NCBI GenBank assembly: GCA_947632615.1
Contig: CANRPW010000005.1
Coordinates: 49,508 to 113,507 of the forward strand
Reading direction: 5' to 3'
DNA length: 64,000 nucleotides
Source of the DNA: an uncultured Clostridia bacterium
Lineage (GTDB): Bacteria; Bacillota; Clostridia; Lachnospirales; CAG-274
Positions 47,681-56,710 of the stretch are shown here, one piece after another. Each line of letters begins with the position of its first letter. The stretch's first letter is position 1. The notes below the pieces were generated by a model. That model saw nothing but the letters and a program-made list of their open reading frames with translations, was not told the origin of the DNA and did not search any database. A program made the translations under genes and the position numbers.

Positions 47681-48949
47681 ATGGCAACCAACAGAAACAA
47701 TAACAGAACGGATATAGACAACCCACCTGTAAGAAGTCAAAGAAGAAGCTCCGCCGCAGATAAAATAGCTGAACAAAGGAGAAGACGTACAGCCCTTGAT
47801 AATATGCAGGGGCCAAGGCTTTCAACAAGCAGACCTGAGCCAAGCAGATCCGTTTCTTCAAGAAGCAGGACTACAAGCAGAGCAGGTTCTTCCAACAGTA
47901 GGATCAATATTCTTTCTGCAAACAAGAAAACAGGCGGAATTAAAAAGAGAACGTCATATAAGCCCCTTTTTGGTAAAAGATCTTCACTTTCTAAATATAA
48001 AATGATAATAGGCGGAGCTATAATTCTCTTCCTTTTATTAATAATTTTTATATTTACTCATAAAAACGCTATTGAAGTATTTGTAGACGGACAGTCTGTA
48101 GGCGTGGTTCTTGACAAGTCTTACACCAAGGATTATATTACAGAAACATGTACCGCAAAGCTTAAGTCTTCTTTGAATACCAATGTGCAGATCACAAGCG
48201 AGATCGAAGCAAAAAAGGTTCACGCAGGAAAGAACGATCCCGATGTGGCTACGGGGGATTATCTTCTTAAGAAAATAAATGAAACTATAAAGTATAATGT
48301 AGAGGCATCCACTATAGTAATAAACGGAACCGAAATGGCAGTAGTATCAAATGAGGAAGCCGCAAAAACAGTTGTTGACAGAATACTTTCCGAGCATGAT
48401 CTTGACTATGTTGAAAATACGTCCGATATAATTGAAGGTCCTGAAATCGTAGGACTTGAATATTCAACTAAATTTGTTGACGGAGCAGATATTTTAACAA
48501 CAGATCAGGCTTATGAAAAGCTCAACGGCACAAAAACTCAGGAAGTCACCTACACCGTTGTAGCAGGCGACAGCATTGGCAAAATAGCTTCTCGCTATGG
48601 TATTTCAACTGCTCAGCTTATGGAAACTAATCCTAATTTGAAGAATAATACTGTAATCTCTATAGGTGACCAGATAAAAGTCAATGCCACTGTTCCTCTG
48701 CTTGACATACGTGTAGTAACTCAGACAGTTGACAGAAGCAGCGGTTCTGCAGCTATCATTAAGACAACATATATAAACGGCATTGAGACCGATGAAGAAA
48801 CCATCGACAGCAGCTCATCCTACACAAATGCAGATGAAGTAAATGTTGATGAAACAAATGTTGATGAAACAAATGTTGATGAAACAAATGCTGATGACAG
48901 CATAAATGACTCAGAAGAAAACACCGACAACGTCGAAGTTGAAGAATAA
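47681..48949 (+). CDS. LysM-domain membrane protein with truncated G5-like region
   Basis: This 422-residue protein has a long basic, Ser/Arg-rich cytoplasmic N terminus, a membrane helix at about residues 106-126 (MIIGGAIILFLLLIIFIF), a roughly 150-residue outside region, a LysM at about 288-333 (YTVVAGDSIGKIASRYGIS), a short stretch resembling part of a G5 domain (TYINGIETDEE) and a repetitive acidic tail. Related Clostridia proteins go on to an M23 peptidase domain; here that domain is absent. It probably binds peptidoglycan. The change from a LysM-G5-M23 plan is inferred. Confidence 0.75.
   Translation: MATNRNNNRTDIDNPPVRSQRRSSAADKIAEQRRRRTALDNMQGPRLSTSRPEPSRSVSSRSRTTSRAGSSNSRINILSANKKTGGIKKRTSYKPLFGKRSSLSKYKMIIGGAIILFLLLIIFIFTHKNAIEVFVDGQSVGVVLDKSYTKDYITETCTAKLKSSLNTNVQITSEIEAKKVHAGKNDPDVATGDYLLKKINETIKYNVEASTIVINGTEMAVVSNEEAAKTVVDRILSEHDLDYVENTSDIIEGPEIVGLEYSTKFVDGADILTTDQAYEKLNGTKTQEVTYTVVAGDSIGKIASRYGISTAQLMETNPNLKNNTVISIGDQIKVNATVPLLDIRVVTQTVDRSSGSAAIIKTTYINGIETDEETIDSSSSYTNADEVNVDETNVDETNVDETNADDSINDSEENTDNVEVEE
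48826..48900 (+). repeat. 15-bp tandem repeat coding for NVDET/NADE units
   Basis: Five 15-base units lie in the 3' part of the LysM gene. The three central ones (48841, 48856 and 48871) are identical (AAATGTTGATGAAAC) and the flanking two are diverged. They encode N-V-D-E-T repeats. Unit length is a multiple of three, so slippage changes tail length without breaking the frame. Confidence 0.85.
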
Positions 48950-48989
48950 TTATAGTTTCTGTTTTAAAGGCAAAGACGGTATAAAGAAA

Positions 48990-49035
48990 AGCGATTTTTT
49001 GATGCGGCTTAAGCATCTGAAAATCGCTCTTTTTT
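48990..49035 (+). terminator. Terminator of the LysM gene
   Basis: A 16-bp stem with one mismatch and one wobble (48990-49005 with 49013-49028) and a seven-base loop is followed by CTTTTTT. It is a strong intrinsic terminator. Confidence 0.9.
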
Positions 49036-49077
49036 ATGGGTGTGTCAATTGCTGTATAATGCTATCCTTCAAAAATC

Positions 49078-49405
49078 GCCTTTTATTTGGGGTGGTACGC
49101 AATTCCCAAATACCCCGGCCACCCACCCCTCAGAGTCTTCCCGCCTCGCCTAATAATCTTTTCGGTCGACGCCGCAAGCTTCTGTCGGCGCCCACAATTT
49201 ATTGCCTTTTATCCGGGGCGATACGCAATTCCCAAATACCCCGGCCGCCCACCCCTCAGGGTCTTCCCGCCTCGCCTAAAACCTTTTGGGTAGGCAACCG
49301 CAGAACCCTGGCGACACTCACTATAAATCGCCGACCCGGTTTAAGTGTAATGCCAGACGGGAACAAATTTGAGGGGTGGGTGGTCGGGCCACGGGAGTAT
49401 TAACG
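49078..49405. repeat. GC-rich direct repeat with inverted third arm (R7)
   Basis: Two units of about 126 bp lie in tandem (49078-49203 and 49204-49329). Both share CGCAATTCCCAAATACCCCG, then CCACCCACCCCTCAG (CGCCCACCCCTCAG in unit 2) and TCTTCCCGCCTCGCCTAA. A third, inverted arm lies at 49370-49405 (GAGGGGTGGGTGGTCGGG). CCGACCCGGTTT at about 49331 recalls the end motif of the hairpin elements, but the body is different. No gene is seen in the 48950-49476 gap. Confidence 0.75.
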
Positions 49406-49420
49406 CAGTTAATGCTCCAA

Positions 49421-49469
49421 TATAAAATAGCTCCCACTTAAGAGCTGTAAAGGTTCTGTTGTGGGAGCT
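49421..49469 (-). terminator. Terminator of metE
   Basis: AGCTCCCAC (49429-49437) pairs with GTGGGAGCT (49461-49469). On the minus strand ATTTTATATT follows. It sits just after the metE stop. Confidence 0.7.
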
Positions 49470-49476
49470 TATTATT

Positions 49477-51744
49477 TTACTGTCTTTCGCTTCTGAGCTG
49501 CTTTGTTGCCTCAACAAGATTTTTAAGGCTGGGAACGGTTTCTTCCGTTCCCCTTGTCTTAAGTCCGCAGTCAGGGTTTGCCCAGAGCTTTTCTTTTGGC
49601 AGCTTTTCAAGCATTTTTGAAAGAGCTGTCTTTATTTCTTCTACTGACGGTATTCTCGGTGAGTGTATGTCATATACGCCGGGACCCACCTCTGTGCGGA
49701 AGTTATTTTCCTTAAGAGAGTCTAATATCTGAAGGTCGGAACGTGATGCTTCAAATGTGATAACATCGGCATCCATGCTGTCTATGGCAGGAATGATATC
49801 CGTAAATTCGCTGTAGCACATATGTGTATGTATCTGTGTTTCTGCCTTTACGCCGCTGTGTACAAGTCTGAAAGCAGGTATAGCCCAGTCAAGGTATTCG
49901 CTTTCCCAATCAGACCTTCTGAGGGGCAGCTTTTCTCTCAGTGCAGCCTCGTCTACCTGTATTATCTTTATGCCGTTAGCTTCAAGGTCAAGCACCTCAT
50001 CGCGTATAGCAAGGGCTATCTGATAAGCACATTCCTTTAAGCTGATATCCTCACGGGGGAACGACCAGTTAAGTATGGTAACAGGCCCTGTAAGCATACC
50101 TTTCAGGGGTTTATCTGTACAGCTCTGTGCATAGGTCGACCATTCTACCGTTATGGGCTTTGCTCTTGAAACATCTCCCCATACGATAGGCGGCTTTACA
50201 CAACGTGTTCCGTAAGACTGAACCCATGCCTTTTCCGTGAAAAGATAGCCGTTTAAGTTTTCGCCGAAATACTCAACCATGTCATTTCTTTCGTACTCAC
50301 CGTGAACAAGCACATCAAGACCTATCTCCTCCTGAAGCTTTACACACTCAGCAATTTTATTTTTATTAAATGCCTTATACTCTGCTTCGGTTATGTTGCC
50401 CTTTCTGAAGGCTGAGCGGTTTGCCTTTACATCTGCTGTTTGGGGGAAAGAGCCTATAGTAGTAGTCGGGAAAAGAGGAAGGGCAAATCTTGCCTTCTGT
50501 ATCTTTTCTCTTTCGGCAAATGCGGGAAGCCTTGTGAAATCCTCGTCCTTTATGCCTGCTACTCTTGCCTTTACGCTTTCATCTGTTGCATTTCTGTCAG
50601 TGGCGAAAAGCGCCTTGTTTGCACTGTATTCTGCTGTTTCATCCGATGAAGCAGCTATTTTCTTTATTTCTTTAAGCTCTGTGAGCTTTTCCTCTGCAAA
50701 TGCAAAATACTTTGTATAATTTTCGCCAAGTTTTGTTTCATTCTTAAGAGTGTATGGCACATGAAGGAGTGAACAGGAGGTATTTAAAACTATCTCGCCG
50801 CATACATCCTTTATTTCATCAATTATGCCCAATGTTTTAGCGTAATTATTGCGCCAAATATTTTTACCGTTTATAAGACCTGCAAATAATATTTTGTCCT
50901 TGGGGAAGCCCTTTTCCTTAACAAGGGAAAGTGTCTTTCTGCCTTCCACAAAGTCAAGCCCTATCCCGTCAAAATCAAGAGCTGTTAAATTGTCATAACA
51001 ATCTCTCACATCGCCGAAATATGTCTGAAGAAGTATTTTAACTCCGCCCTTTGCCTTAAGTATTTCACTGTATATATTCTCAAAAAGAGCTATGTCGTCC
51101 TTTGAAAGGTCGAATACAAGATAAGGCTCTGCAAGCTGAAGCCACTTTGCGCCAAGACTGTCAAATTTTTCTATAAGCTCGGCATAAGCCTTGACAGCTT
51201 CCTTTGCAAAGTCCCAAGCCTTTTTGCTGCCTGTGTACTTAGTGAGCTTAAGCAGTGTAAACGGACCAATAACTGCCGGCACAGTATCTACACCAAGCGC
51301 CTTTGCTTCGTTATATTCATTGAATGGCTTATCTCCAACCAACTTAATAACAGTGTCATCCCCTGCTTCGGGTACTATATAGTGATAGTTTGTATTAAAC
51401 CACTTTTTCATAGCAAGAGCCTTAACGTCGCCCTTTTCGCCCTGATAGCCGTGAGCCATAGCAAAATATGCGTCAAGCTCCGACAGCTTAAGCTCTGTAT
51501 ATCTCTTAGGCACAATGCCGAAAAGAACGGCTGTGTCTAATACATTGTCGTAAAACGAAAAATCATTTGAAGGTATAAAGTCGATATCATTTTCCTTCTG
51601 TATAAGGAGATTTTCCTTACGAAGCTGTGCTGCTGTATTCTTAAGCTCCTCTTCGGAAACTGCGCCCTTAAAATATTTTTCTGATGCAAATTTTAATTCT
51701 CTTAAACTGCCTACTCTTGGGTAGCCTATAATGGAAGTTTTCAT
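49477..51744 (-). CDS. metE: Cobalamin-independent methionine synthase
   Basis: This 755-residue protein has the two related barrels of MetE. The C-terminal catalytic half shows [34 protein letters not shown] with zinc-binding His and Cys, and the [10 protein letters not shown] block with the last zinc cysteine. It transfers a methyl group from methyltetrahydrofolate polyglutamate to homocysteine. The 108 bases upstream show no SAM or cobalamin riboswitch and no T-box. It follows the SipL-like gene on the same strand but probably has its own promoter. Confidence 0.96.
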   Translation of the reverse strand: MKTSIIGYPRVGSLRELKFASEKYFKGAVSEEELKNTAAQLRKENLLIQKENDIDFIPSNDFSFYDNVLDTAVLFGIVPKRYTELKLSELDAYFAMAHGYQGEKGDVKALAMKKWFNTNYHYIVPEAGDDTVIKLVGDKPFNEYNEAKALGVDTVPAVIGPFTLLKLTKYTGSKKAWDFAKEAVKAYAELIEKFDSLGAKWLQLAEPYLVFDLSKDDIALFENIYSEILKAKGGVKILLQTYFGDVRDCYDNLTALDFDGIGLDFVEGRKTLSLVKEKGFPKDKILFAGLINGKNIWRNNYAKTLGIIDEIKDVCGEIVLNTSCSLLHVPYTLKNETKLGENYTKYFAFAEEKLTELKEIKKIAASSDETAEYSANKALFATDRNATDESVKARVAGIKDEDFTRLPAFAEREKIQKARFALPLFPTTTIGSFPQTADVKANRSAFRKGNITEAEYKAFNKNKIAECVKLQEEIGLDVLVHGEYERNDMVEYFGENLNGYLFTEKAWVQSYGTRCVKPPIVWGDVSRAKPITVEWSTYAQSCTDKPLKGMLTGPVTILNWSFPREDISLKECAYQIALAIRDEVLDLEANGIKIIQVDEAALREKLPLRRSDWESEYLDWAIPAFRLVHSGVKAETQIHTHMCYSEFTDIIPAIDSMDADVITFEASRSDLQILDSLKENNFRTEVGPGVYDIHSPRIPSVEEIKTALSKMLEKLPKEKLWANPDCGLKTRGTEETVPSLKNLVEATKQLRSERQ

Positions 51745-51852
51745 TTAAACCTATTCCTTTCTTTGGTGTTTTCTAAAGTATATCAGCCCAAGAGTGATAT
51801 GTAAAATATAAAAAAACCATATCTTGCCATAGCCAAAAGCTATATCGCTGCG

Positions 51853-53412
51853 TTATACTGTTCTTTTCACAATAAGCAGCTTATCTCCCGGGTATATCAG
51901 GTCGGGGTTTTCTATATTGTTTATCTCAGCTATCTCGCACACGCTTGAATTATATTTTTTAGCTATCTTCCAAAGTGTGTCGCCCTTTTTCACAATATAT
52001 AAGGTCATAGAGGCAAAGTTGTCTTGATAGTCTTCGGGCAGTTCCTTAAACTCTATGCCCGATATAAGGCTTACACTGTCATGGCAGATCACCATTGCGC
52101 CAACGCAGATTATGGGCTTTATTTCTATTTCGTTGCTGTCTAAGGTAGACCAGCTTATATGCTCTACTGCCATATCAACATCCACCGTCTGCATAACATT
52201 CGGGTCTAACCCCTTTAGCTCCACCGTCTGACGGAAGGGCAGCATTGTTTCGTGGCAGCATACGGGTCTTTCGTCATCATTTGCTATATAGAGTATCTTT
52301 GTTTCCACTACCCCCTCAAGCACTGCCTTGTCTTCGTATTTCTCCACATTGTCGCACATGGGCGTACAGTATATTCCCAAAACCTTGAGTATGGCAGGCT
52401 CACCCTCGTCAAGCTCTACGGTCTCTTTAACGGGAAACTGATTTCTGTTTCTGCAAACTATTAAAGGATATGTAAGCTCTTCTCTGTCTATAAGTGTCTC
52501 CTTATCTATGGCATAGACGTCCTCTGTGTAGGTGTTGGCAGCCGTAGATAAAATTCTGTAAACAGCCTGCATATCCACCTCGCACTCAAGCGTTCTTGCC
52601 TCACCGTCTTCATTTTCCTTTACTGTTATGTTGTCATCAAGAATATTCACTCTCAAATCGCAAACGGCGTTTTTATCGGCACTTTCCACCTCAAAGCTGC
52701 CGTTTATGGGTATGTCAAATTCGAGGATGTCAAGCTCCTCCTCCCCTACCGGCTTATATAATATGTGCATCTCCAGATCTCCGCCCAAAAACAGCTTATT
52801 TCCCGCAAGCTTCACCTCAGGCGACTGCACGCACATATCCACATCGCATATTTCGTCTATTTCATCCTTGTCCCGGGGCAGGGCAAATTCTTCGGTCAGC
52901 CTAAATTTTTCAGCCCCTGTGCAGGCAGTTTTTGACATAGTAAACTCTCCCTCTATCATCTGATCCGAGGGTATGTCCTTTACATCCTTAACCATATCCA
53001 CTTCTGTCCTATCCAGATTTATATAGCACAGGTCAAGGCTTAATCTGTATTTAAGCTTTCTGTCGTTTACAACAGATATCATAGAGTCGGTTATATTTAC
53101 GCCCTTAAAAAGCATATTTTCGCAGCCGGGAGTGGCAACAAAATCGTTTATGGCAAGCTCTGTTCTGAGGTTTTCGGTTTTTTGCCCGTCGCCCTTGGGC
53201 TTATATATAACGGAAACCTTTATTTTGCCCTTAAAGCTCAGCTTGTCGCCATTACAGTCGCTGTCTGTTATAAAGCCCCTCACATTATATTTTATTATTT
53301 CGCCAATATCCGGCTTTACGTCGGAAATTATAATATCTCCCTCCATAACTGCCTGAGCCTTCTGCTCCGCCGGATATTTCTCTGCACATATTTTTTCCTT
53401 AACTATCTCCAA
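51853..53412 (-). CDS. SPOCS (DUF3794) and LysM protein, SipL-like spore morphogenesis factor
   Basis: This 519-residue protein has repeated SPOCS/DUF3794 beta domains (YPAEQKAQAVMEGDIIISDVKP at the start and two further units around 180-280 and 320-440) and a C-terminal LysM at about 474-517 (YIVKKGDTLWKIAKKYNSS). Size and order match SipL of Clostridioides difficile, which binds SpoIVA and anchors the spore coat. A role at the forespore surface is inferred by homology. No signal peptide is present, as expected for a mother-cell protein. It is divergent from the DUF5684-like cluster. Confidence 0.82.
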   Translation of the reverse strand: MEIVKEKICAEKYPAEQKAQAVMEGDIIISDVKPDIGEIIKYNVRGFITDSDCNGDKLSFKGKIKVSVIYKPKGDGQKTENLRTELAINDFVATPGCENMLFKGVNITDSMISVVNDRKLKYRLSLDLCYINLDRTEVDMVKDVKDIPSDQMIEGEFTMSKTACTGAEKFRLTEEFALPRDKDEIDEICDVDMCVQSPEVKLAGNKLFLGGDLEMHILYKPVGEEELDILEFDIPINGSFEVESADKNAVCDLRVNILDDNITVKENEDGEARTLECEVDMQAVYRILSTAANTYTEDVYAIDKETLIDREELTYPLIVCRNRNQFPVKETVELDEGEPAILKVLGIYCTPMCDNVEKYEDKAVLEGVVETKILYIANDDERPVCCHETMLPFRQTVELKGLDPNVMQTVDVDMAVEHISWSTLDSNEIEIKPIICVGAMVICHDSVSLISGIEFKELPEDYQDNFASMTLYIVKKGDTLWKIAKKYNSSVCEIAEINNIENPDLIYPGDKLLIVKRTV

Positions 53413-53492
53413 AATATATTCCTCCCTTTAAGTATATTTAAGTATATTAAAGCCGGGAAATAAATATGTTAATTTAATATTACAAATACAGT

Positions 53493-53520
53493 TTGATATT
53501 TAAGGGAAAAATGTTATAAT
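53493..53520 (+). promoter_or_regulatory. Promoter and leader motif of DUF5684-like gene 1
   Basis: TTGATA (53493-53498) and TATAAT (53515-53520) have a 16-base spacer. The leader then reads ATCAGGGTCGGCAAG with a matching TACCCAATAAA, able to fold as GGGT/ACCC. The same promoter and leader layout precedes gene 2. Confidence 0.75.
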
Positions 53521-53578
53521 AAATCCATCAGGGTCGGCAAGAAATACCCAATAAAAACAGTGAAAGGATGTGCCCTAT

Positions 53579-54040
53579 ATGGATTATGCAGGCTCAGCAA
53601 ATGTATTAGGAGCCCTTATAACACTTGGGGCACTTGCAGTAATTTTCTTTTTATTGCCGCTTATATATTATTTGCTTTATGTTATAGGAACATGGAAGAT
53701 ATTTACAAAGGCAGGCGTAGCCGGCTGGAAGTCAATTATACCTTTGTATAATGTATATAATGTTTATAAGATCTGTTGGAAAACATCGTTTTTCTGGATC
53801 TGGTTTATTGCTTTTATAGTGTTCTTAGTTGCCTCATCAATAACAGGCAGCAACGCGGCATCCGGTATATCTTATATCGCTCTTATCGTTGTGATGATAT
53901 TAAGATTAATACAAAAATATAAGCTTGCCAAAGCCTTCGGATATGGCATTGGTATGACCTTAGGTCTTCTTTTCTTACCTGAAATATTTTTACTTATTCT
54001 TGGTTTTGGTTCTGCAACATATCAGAAGCCTCAGGAATAA
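53579..54040 (+). CDS. DUF5684-like small membrane protein 1
   Basis: This protein of about 153 residues has four membrane helices and the family hallmark WKIFTKAGVAGWKSIIPLYN after the first helix, plus a conserved end LILGFGSATYQ. The function of the family is not known to me. Some members were linked by name to signal peptidases without proof. The frame runs upstream to a GTG at 53570; I prefer the ATG at 53579. It is the first of three tandem relatives, each with its own promoter and terminator. Confidence 0.8.
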   Translation: MDYAGSANVLGALITLGALAVIFFLLPLIYYLLYVIGTWKIFTKAGVAGWKSIIPLYNVYNVYKICWKTSFFWIWFIAFIVFLVASSITGSNAASGISYIALIVVMILRLIQKYKLAKAFGYGIGMTLGLLFLPEIFLLILGFGSATYQKPQE

Positions 54041-54049
54041 CAAATTTAA

Positions 54050-54079
54050 ACGGCAACCCCATGGGCTGCCGTGTTTTTG
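54050..54079 (+). terminator. Terminator of DUF5684-like gene 1
   Basis: ACGGCAACCC pairs with GGGCTGCCGT, with one mismatch and a three-base loop, followed by GTTTTTGT. Confidence 0.8.
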
Positions 54080-54143
54080 TCGGAATTTTTTACTTTTGAT
54101 TAAAAAAATAAACATACTTTATTATTACAAATATAGTTTGCTA

Positions 54144-54172
54144 TTGATATTTAAGGAAAAAAATGTTATAAT
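54144..54172 (+). promoter_or_regulatory. Promoter and leader motif of DUF5684-like gene 2
   Basis: TTGATA (54144-54149) and TATAAT (54167-54172) have a 17-base spacer. The leader reads ATCAGGGTCAGCAAG with TACCCAATAAA, nearly the same as for gene 1. Confidence 0.78.
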
Positions 54173-54230
54173 GTACCCATCAGGGTCAGCAAGTACTACC
54201 CAATAAAGATAATGAAAGGAGGTGCCACAT

Positions 54231-54701
54231 ATGGATTATGCAAGCTCTGCAAACACAGATGTATTAGCAGCATCCCTTATAGCAATCGGAACATTTGCAG
54301 TAATTTTCCTTTTATTATCGCTTATAGCTTATGTGCTTTATGTTATAGGAACATGGAAGATATTTACAAAAGCAGGCGTAGCCGGCTGGAAGTCAATTAT
54401 ACCTTGCTATAATGTATATAATGTTTATAAGATCTGTTGGAAAACATCGTTTTTCTGGATCTGGTTTATTGCTACTTTAGTAATGGCATTTGCCACATCA
54501 GTAACAAGCAGCAACGCAGCAGCCATTATATCTTATATCGCTCTTATCGTTACTATAGTACTAAATGTAATGCAAAATTATAAGCTTGCCAAAGCCTTCG
54601 GATATGGCATTGGTATGACCTTAGGTCTTCTTTTCTTCAATTACATATTTGTACTTATTCTTGGTTTTGGTTCTGCAAAATATCAGGGACCCCAGGAATA
54701 A
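54231..54701 (+). CDS. DUF5684-like small membrane protein 2
   Basis: This 156-residue protein is very similar to copy 1: residues around WKIFTKAGVAGWKSIIPCYN and the following KICWKTSFFWIWFIA are almost identical even at DNA level. The N terminus and fourth helix have diverged more. The ATG at 54231 has GGAGG eight bases ahead. The near-identical central DNA suggests a recent duplication or gene conversion between copies 1 and 2. Confidence 0.83.
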   Translation: MDYASSANTDVLAASLIAIGTFAVIFLLLSLIAYVLYVIGTWKIFTKAGVAGWKSIIPCYNVYNVYKICWKTSFFWIWFIATLVMAFATSVTSSNAAAIISYIALIVTIVLNVMQNYKLAKAFGYGIGMTLGLLFFNYIFVLILGFGSAKYQGPQE

Positions 54702-54710
54702 CAAAATTAC

Positions 54711-54740
54711 ACGGCAACCTCATGGTCTACCGTGTTTTTT
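54711..54740 (+). terminator. Terminator of DUF5684-like gene 2
   Basis: ACGGCAACC pairs with GGTCTACCGT with mismatches, followed by GTTTTTTTG. It is clearly a copy of the gene 1 terminator. Confidence 0.78.
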
Positions 54741-54781
54741 TGTCGGGATTTTTTACTTTTGATCAAAAAATAAACATTTTA

Positions 54782-54810
54782 TTGATATTGATAACAATAA
54801 ATGATATAAT
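54782..54810 (+). promoter_or_regulatory. Promoter of DUF5684-like gene 3
   Basis: TTGATA (54782-54787) and TATAAT (54805-54810) have a 17-base spacer, followed by ATCACTATCAGGGG. Only the first part of the leader motif of genes 1 and 2 is kept. Confidence 0.75.
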
Positions 54811-54876
54811 ATCACTATCAGGGGTTATTTTGACATTTGATCCTAAAATTTATTAAAGAAGGAGGTGTAACAAATT

Positions 54877-55284
54877 ATGACAACCTATATAAGCTTAATA
54901 GTTTTACTTGTGCTTGCTGTGATTTATATTATAGCTATGTGGAAAGTATTTGAAAAGGCAAATATCGCAGGCTGGAAAAGTATTATTCCCGCCTACAATC
55001 AATATAATGTTTTTAAACTTTGCTGGAATACAACTTACTTCTGGATATGGCTTGTTGCTATTATTGCAAGTTCGGTTTTATCAAACATAGATAACACCGT
55101 AGCACTCGTTATAGCTCTTATCGCCGTTATCGTTGCAAGCGTAATAAGTATAATACAATCCCATAAGCTTTCAAAAGCCTTTGGATACGGAATAATTATG
55201 ACTTTAGTTCTTATATTCTTTAACTTCATAGGTGCACTTATTCTTGGTTTTGGTTCTGCAAAATATCAGGGACCTCAGGAATAA
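54877..55284 (+). CDS. DUF5684-like small membrane protein 3
   Basis: This 135-residue protein is the most diverged of the three. It keeps the hallmark WKVFEKANIAGWKSIIPAYN and the ending LILGFGSAKYQGPQE identical to copy 2, but lacks the N-terminal 20 residues of the others. The ATG follows AAGGAGGTG. It has four predicted helices, and its function is unknown. Confidence 0.82.
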   Translation: MTTYISLIVLLVLAVIYIIAMWKVFEKANIAGWKSIIPAYNQYNVFKLCWNTTYFWIWLVAIIASSVLSNIDNTVALVIALIAVIVASVISIIQSHKLSKAFGYGIIMTLVLIFFNFIGALILGFGSAKYQGPQE

Positions 55285-55290
55285 TTAAAA

Positions 55291-55321
55291 ATACGACGAT
55301 CTGACGGTCGCCGTATTTTTT
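55291..55321 (+). terminator. Terminator of DUF5684-like gene 3
   Basis: ATACGACGATC pairs with GGTCGCCGTAT with one mismatch around a TGAC loop, followed by TTTTTTG. Confidence 0.8.
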
Positions 55322-55336
55322 GTCTGTAAAAAGAGG

Positions 55337-55439
55337 AAAAGTCGCTTCGGTTTGGGGAGAAGCGACTTTTTATTATGAAAAAAAGAGGATCAATCAAGTA
55401 TAATTGATCGGTTGTAGGTTGATGGGGAGTTCCTACAAC
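55337..55439. other. Three consecutive hairpins in a gene-free stretch
   Basis: The first is terminator-like: 55337-55348 pairs with 55359-55370 (12 bp), followed by TATTATG. The second pairs GATCAAT (55388-55394) with ATTGATC (55403-55409). The third pairs GTTGTAGG (55411-55418) with CCTACAAC (55432-55439). The rest of the gap to 55502 is AT-rich without features. A short structured RNA is possible but unproved. Confidence 0.45.
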
Positions 55440-55502
55440 AAATATAATTATAAAATTTGTATGTTAAAAAACAATTAAATTCCGATTAAATTTTAATTAA
55501 AA

Positions 55503-55850
55503 TCATTTTTTAGTTATCTCATTAATACCCATAAAAAACAGAAAAATGGCGAAAATTGTTTTAAGAATTTTAGGCTCTAACGAAAGAGCCACCGTACTTC
55601 CCAAAAAGGCTCCCGCTATGCCAAATAATATAAGGGGCTTAAGTATTTTTGTTTCTATATTTTTGTTCTTAGAGTGAGTGTAAAGAGCAATTATTGCCGT
55701 AGGTATAAAATAAATGAGGTTTATGCCCTGGGCGCTTAGCTGATCTGTGCCGAACAAGAATACAAGGGCGGGTATTAAAATAGTTCCGCCGCCTATACCC
55801 ATGCCGCTTATCACCCCTGCGGCTGCCCCTGTAAGTATAAGCCACATCAT
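55503..55850 (-). CDS. Half-size TSUP (TauE/SafE) permease, second half
   Basis: This protein of about 115 residues has four membrane helices. The AAAGVISGMGIGGGTILIPALVF block is the conserved TauE/SafE half-repeat. Full TSUP transporters, which export sulfite or organosulfonates among others, are about 250 residues with two such halves in one chain. Here the halves are two genes joined by an ATGA overlap, so they probably form a heteromer. The substrate is unknown. Confidence 0.82.
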   Translation of the reverse strand: MMWLILTGAAAGVISGMGIGGGTILIPALVFLFGTDQLSAQGINLIYFIPTAIIALYTHSKNKNIETKILKPLILFGIAGAFLGSTVALSLEPKILKTIFAIFLFFMGINEITKK

Positions 55851-56203
55851 ATTATCATCCTCACGGCAGCGGCTATCATAAAAGCCCCGAATATACGGTG
55901 AAGCCACTTGCCGCCTAACTTTGAAAGAAGATTTGCCCCTATAAAACCGCCAATAACACCCCCAAGGCTTGTCCAGATAATAAAATAGGGCAGCAAGCTT
56001 CCCTTTAAAATATAAAAAACTGCGCTAAGCACAGAAAGGGGCAGTATAACAGCTATGGCACTGGCGTGGGCTTTTTGGGGCTTTACCTTTAAAAAACGCT
56101 CCATACAGGGCACAAGTATAGTCCCTCCTCCTGCGCCGAACAAGCCATTTGCCGCTCCCGTTATAAAACCTATTAAAGCAGAAATATAAAATTTTCTGTT
56201 CAT
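55847..56203 (-). CDS. Half-size TSUP (TauE/SafE) permease, first half
   Basis: This protein of about 118 residues and four helices has the half-repeat GFITGAANGLFGAGGGTILVP and a middle block KAHASAIAVILPLSVLSA. It is the first of a split TSUP pair, and its TGA overlaps the next ATG. The start at 56203 follows GAGGTGAAATAT; the longer frame to 56233 lacks a ribosome-binding site. This is not a simple frameshift of one gene, because both parts have proper starts. Confidence 0.82.
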   Translation of the reverse strand: MNRKFYISALIGFITGAANGLFGAGGGTILVPCMERFLKVKPQKAHASAIAVILPLSVLSAVFYILKGSLLPYFIIWTSLGGVIGGFIGANLLSKLGGKWLHRIFGAFMIAAAVRMII

Positions 56204-56269
56204 ATATTTCACCTCTGAAGGTAGTTTTTGCAAAAAGATAATATCTATACATTTAAAAAGGATATACAG

Positions 56270-56665
56270 TTATTTCTGTACATCCTTAAGAAAAAAGAAA
56301 AGTCTTTCATACAAAAGCCCTGCACCAAACCATAAAGGAGCATAGGCAGGCCTTACAAGCCCGTTTATGCTGTAGGGGTCGGAATATACCCAAGGGCAGA
56401 TGTTAAACTGCCTTAAAATATGTCCGCTTAAATATTCCACCGAAAATATCAATATGGTATATGCCGCTCCCCTTATGAAAACAGGCTTATCTTTAAGTGT
56501 TTTAAACACAGGCTCATTAAATGCCATAAGTCCGTATATTATTATCATCCAAAGTGAGGTATGGGTGATAAGCATTAAATTGCCCCGAAGTAAAGAGTTA
56601 AGCCCTGTCCACAGTGTTTCAAGTACAGTTCCCACAAATCCGTAAATAAAAAATCTTTTAGCCAT
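56270..56665 (-). CDS. CmpB-like putative ABC-transporter-permease-family membrane protein
   Basis: This 131-residue protein of about four helices has the family ending VEYLSGHILRQFNICPWVYS then PAYAPLWFGAGLLYER. The family carries a permease label without a proven partner ATPase, and none lies here. It is upstream of the TSUP pair on the same strand and downstream of ruvB, with a 45-base gap to ruvB. Its function is not known. Confidence 0.72.
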   Translation of the reverse strand: MAKRFFIYGFVGTVLETLWTGLNSLLRGNLMLITHTSLWMIIIYGLMAFNEPVFKTLKDKPVFIRGAAYTILIFSVEYLSGHILRQFNICPWVYSDPYSINGLVRPAYAPLWFGAGLLYERLFFFLKDVQK

Positions 56666-56710
56666 AAATATATTATGGTGTAAGTCAAAGAGAATTATAC
56701 TAAAACTTTA

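Noticed and set aside
51745..51852. SAM, cobalamin or T-box leader of metE
   Set aside because: The 108-base gap is too short and shows none of the core motifs.
53525..53565. preQ1-I riboswitch in front of the DUF5684-like genes
   Set aside because: Size and A-rich tail look similar, but the loop lacks the needed CUA/UAG pseudoknot pairing, and the downstream genes are unrelated to queuosine.
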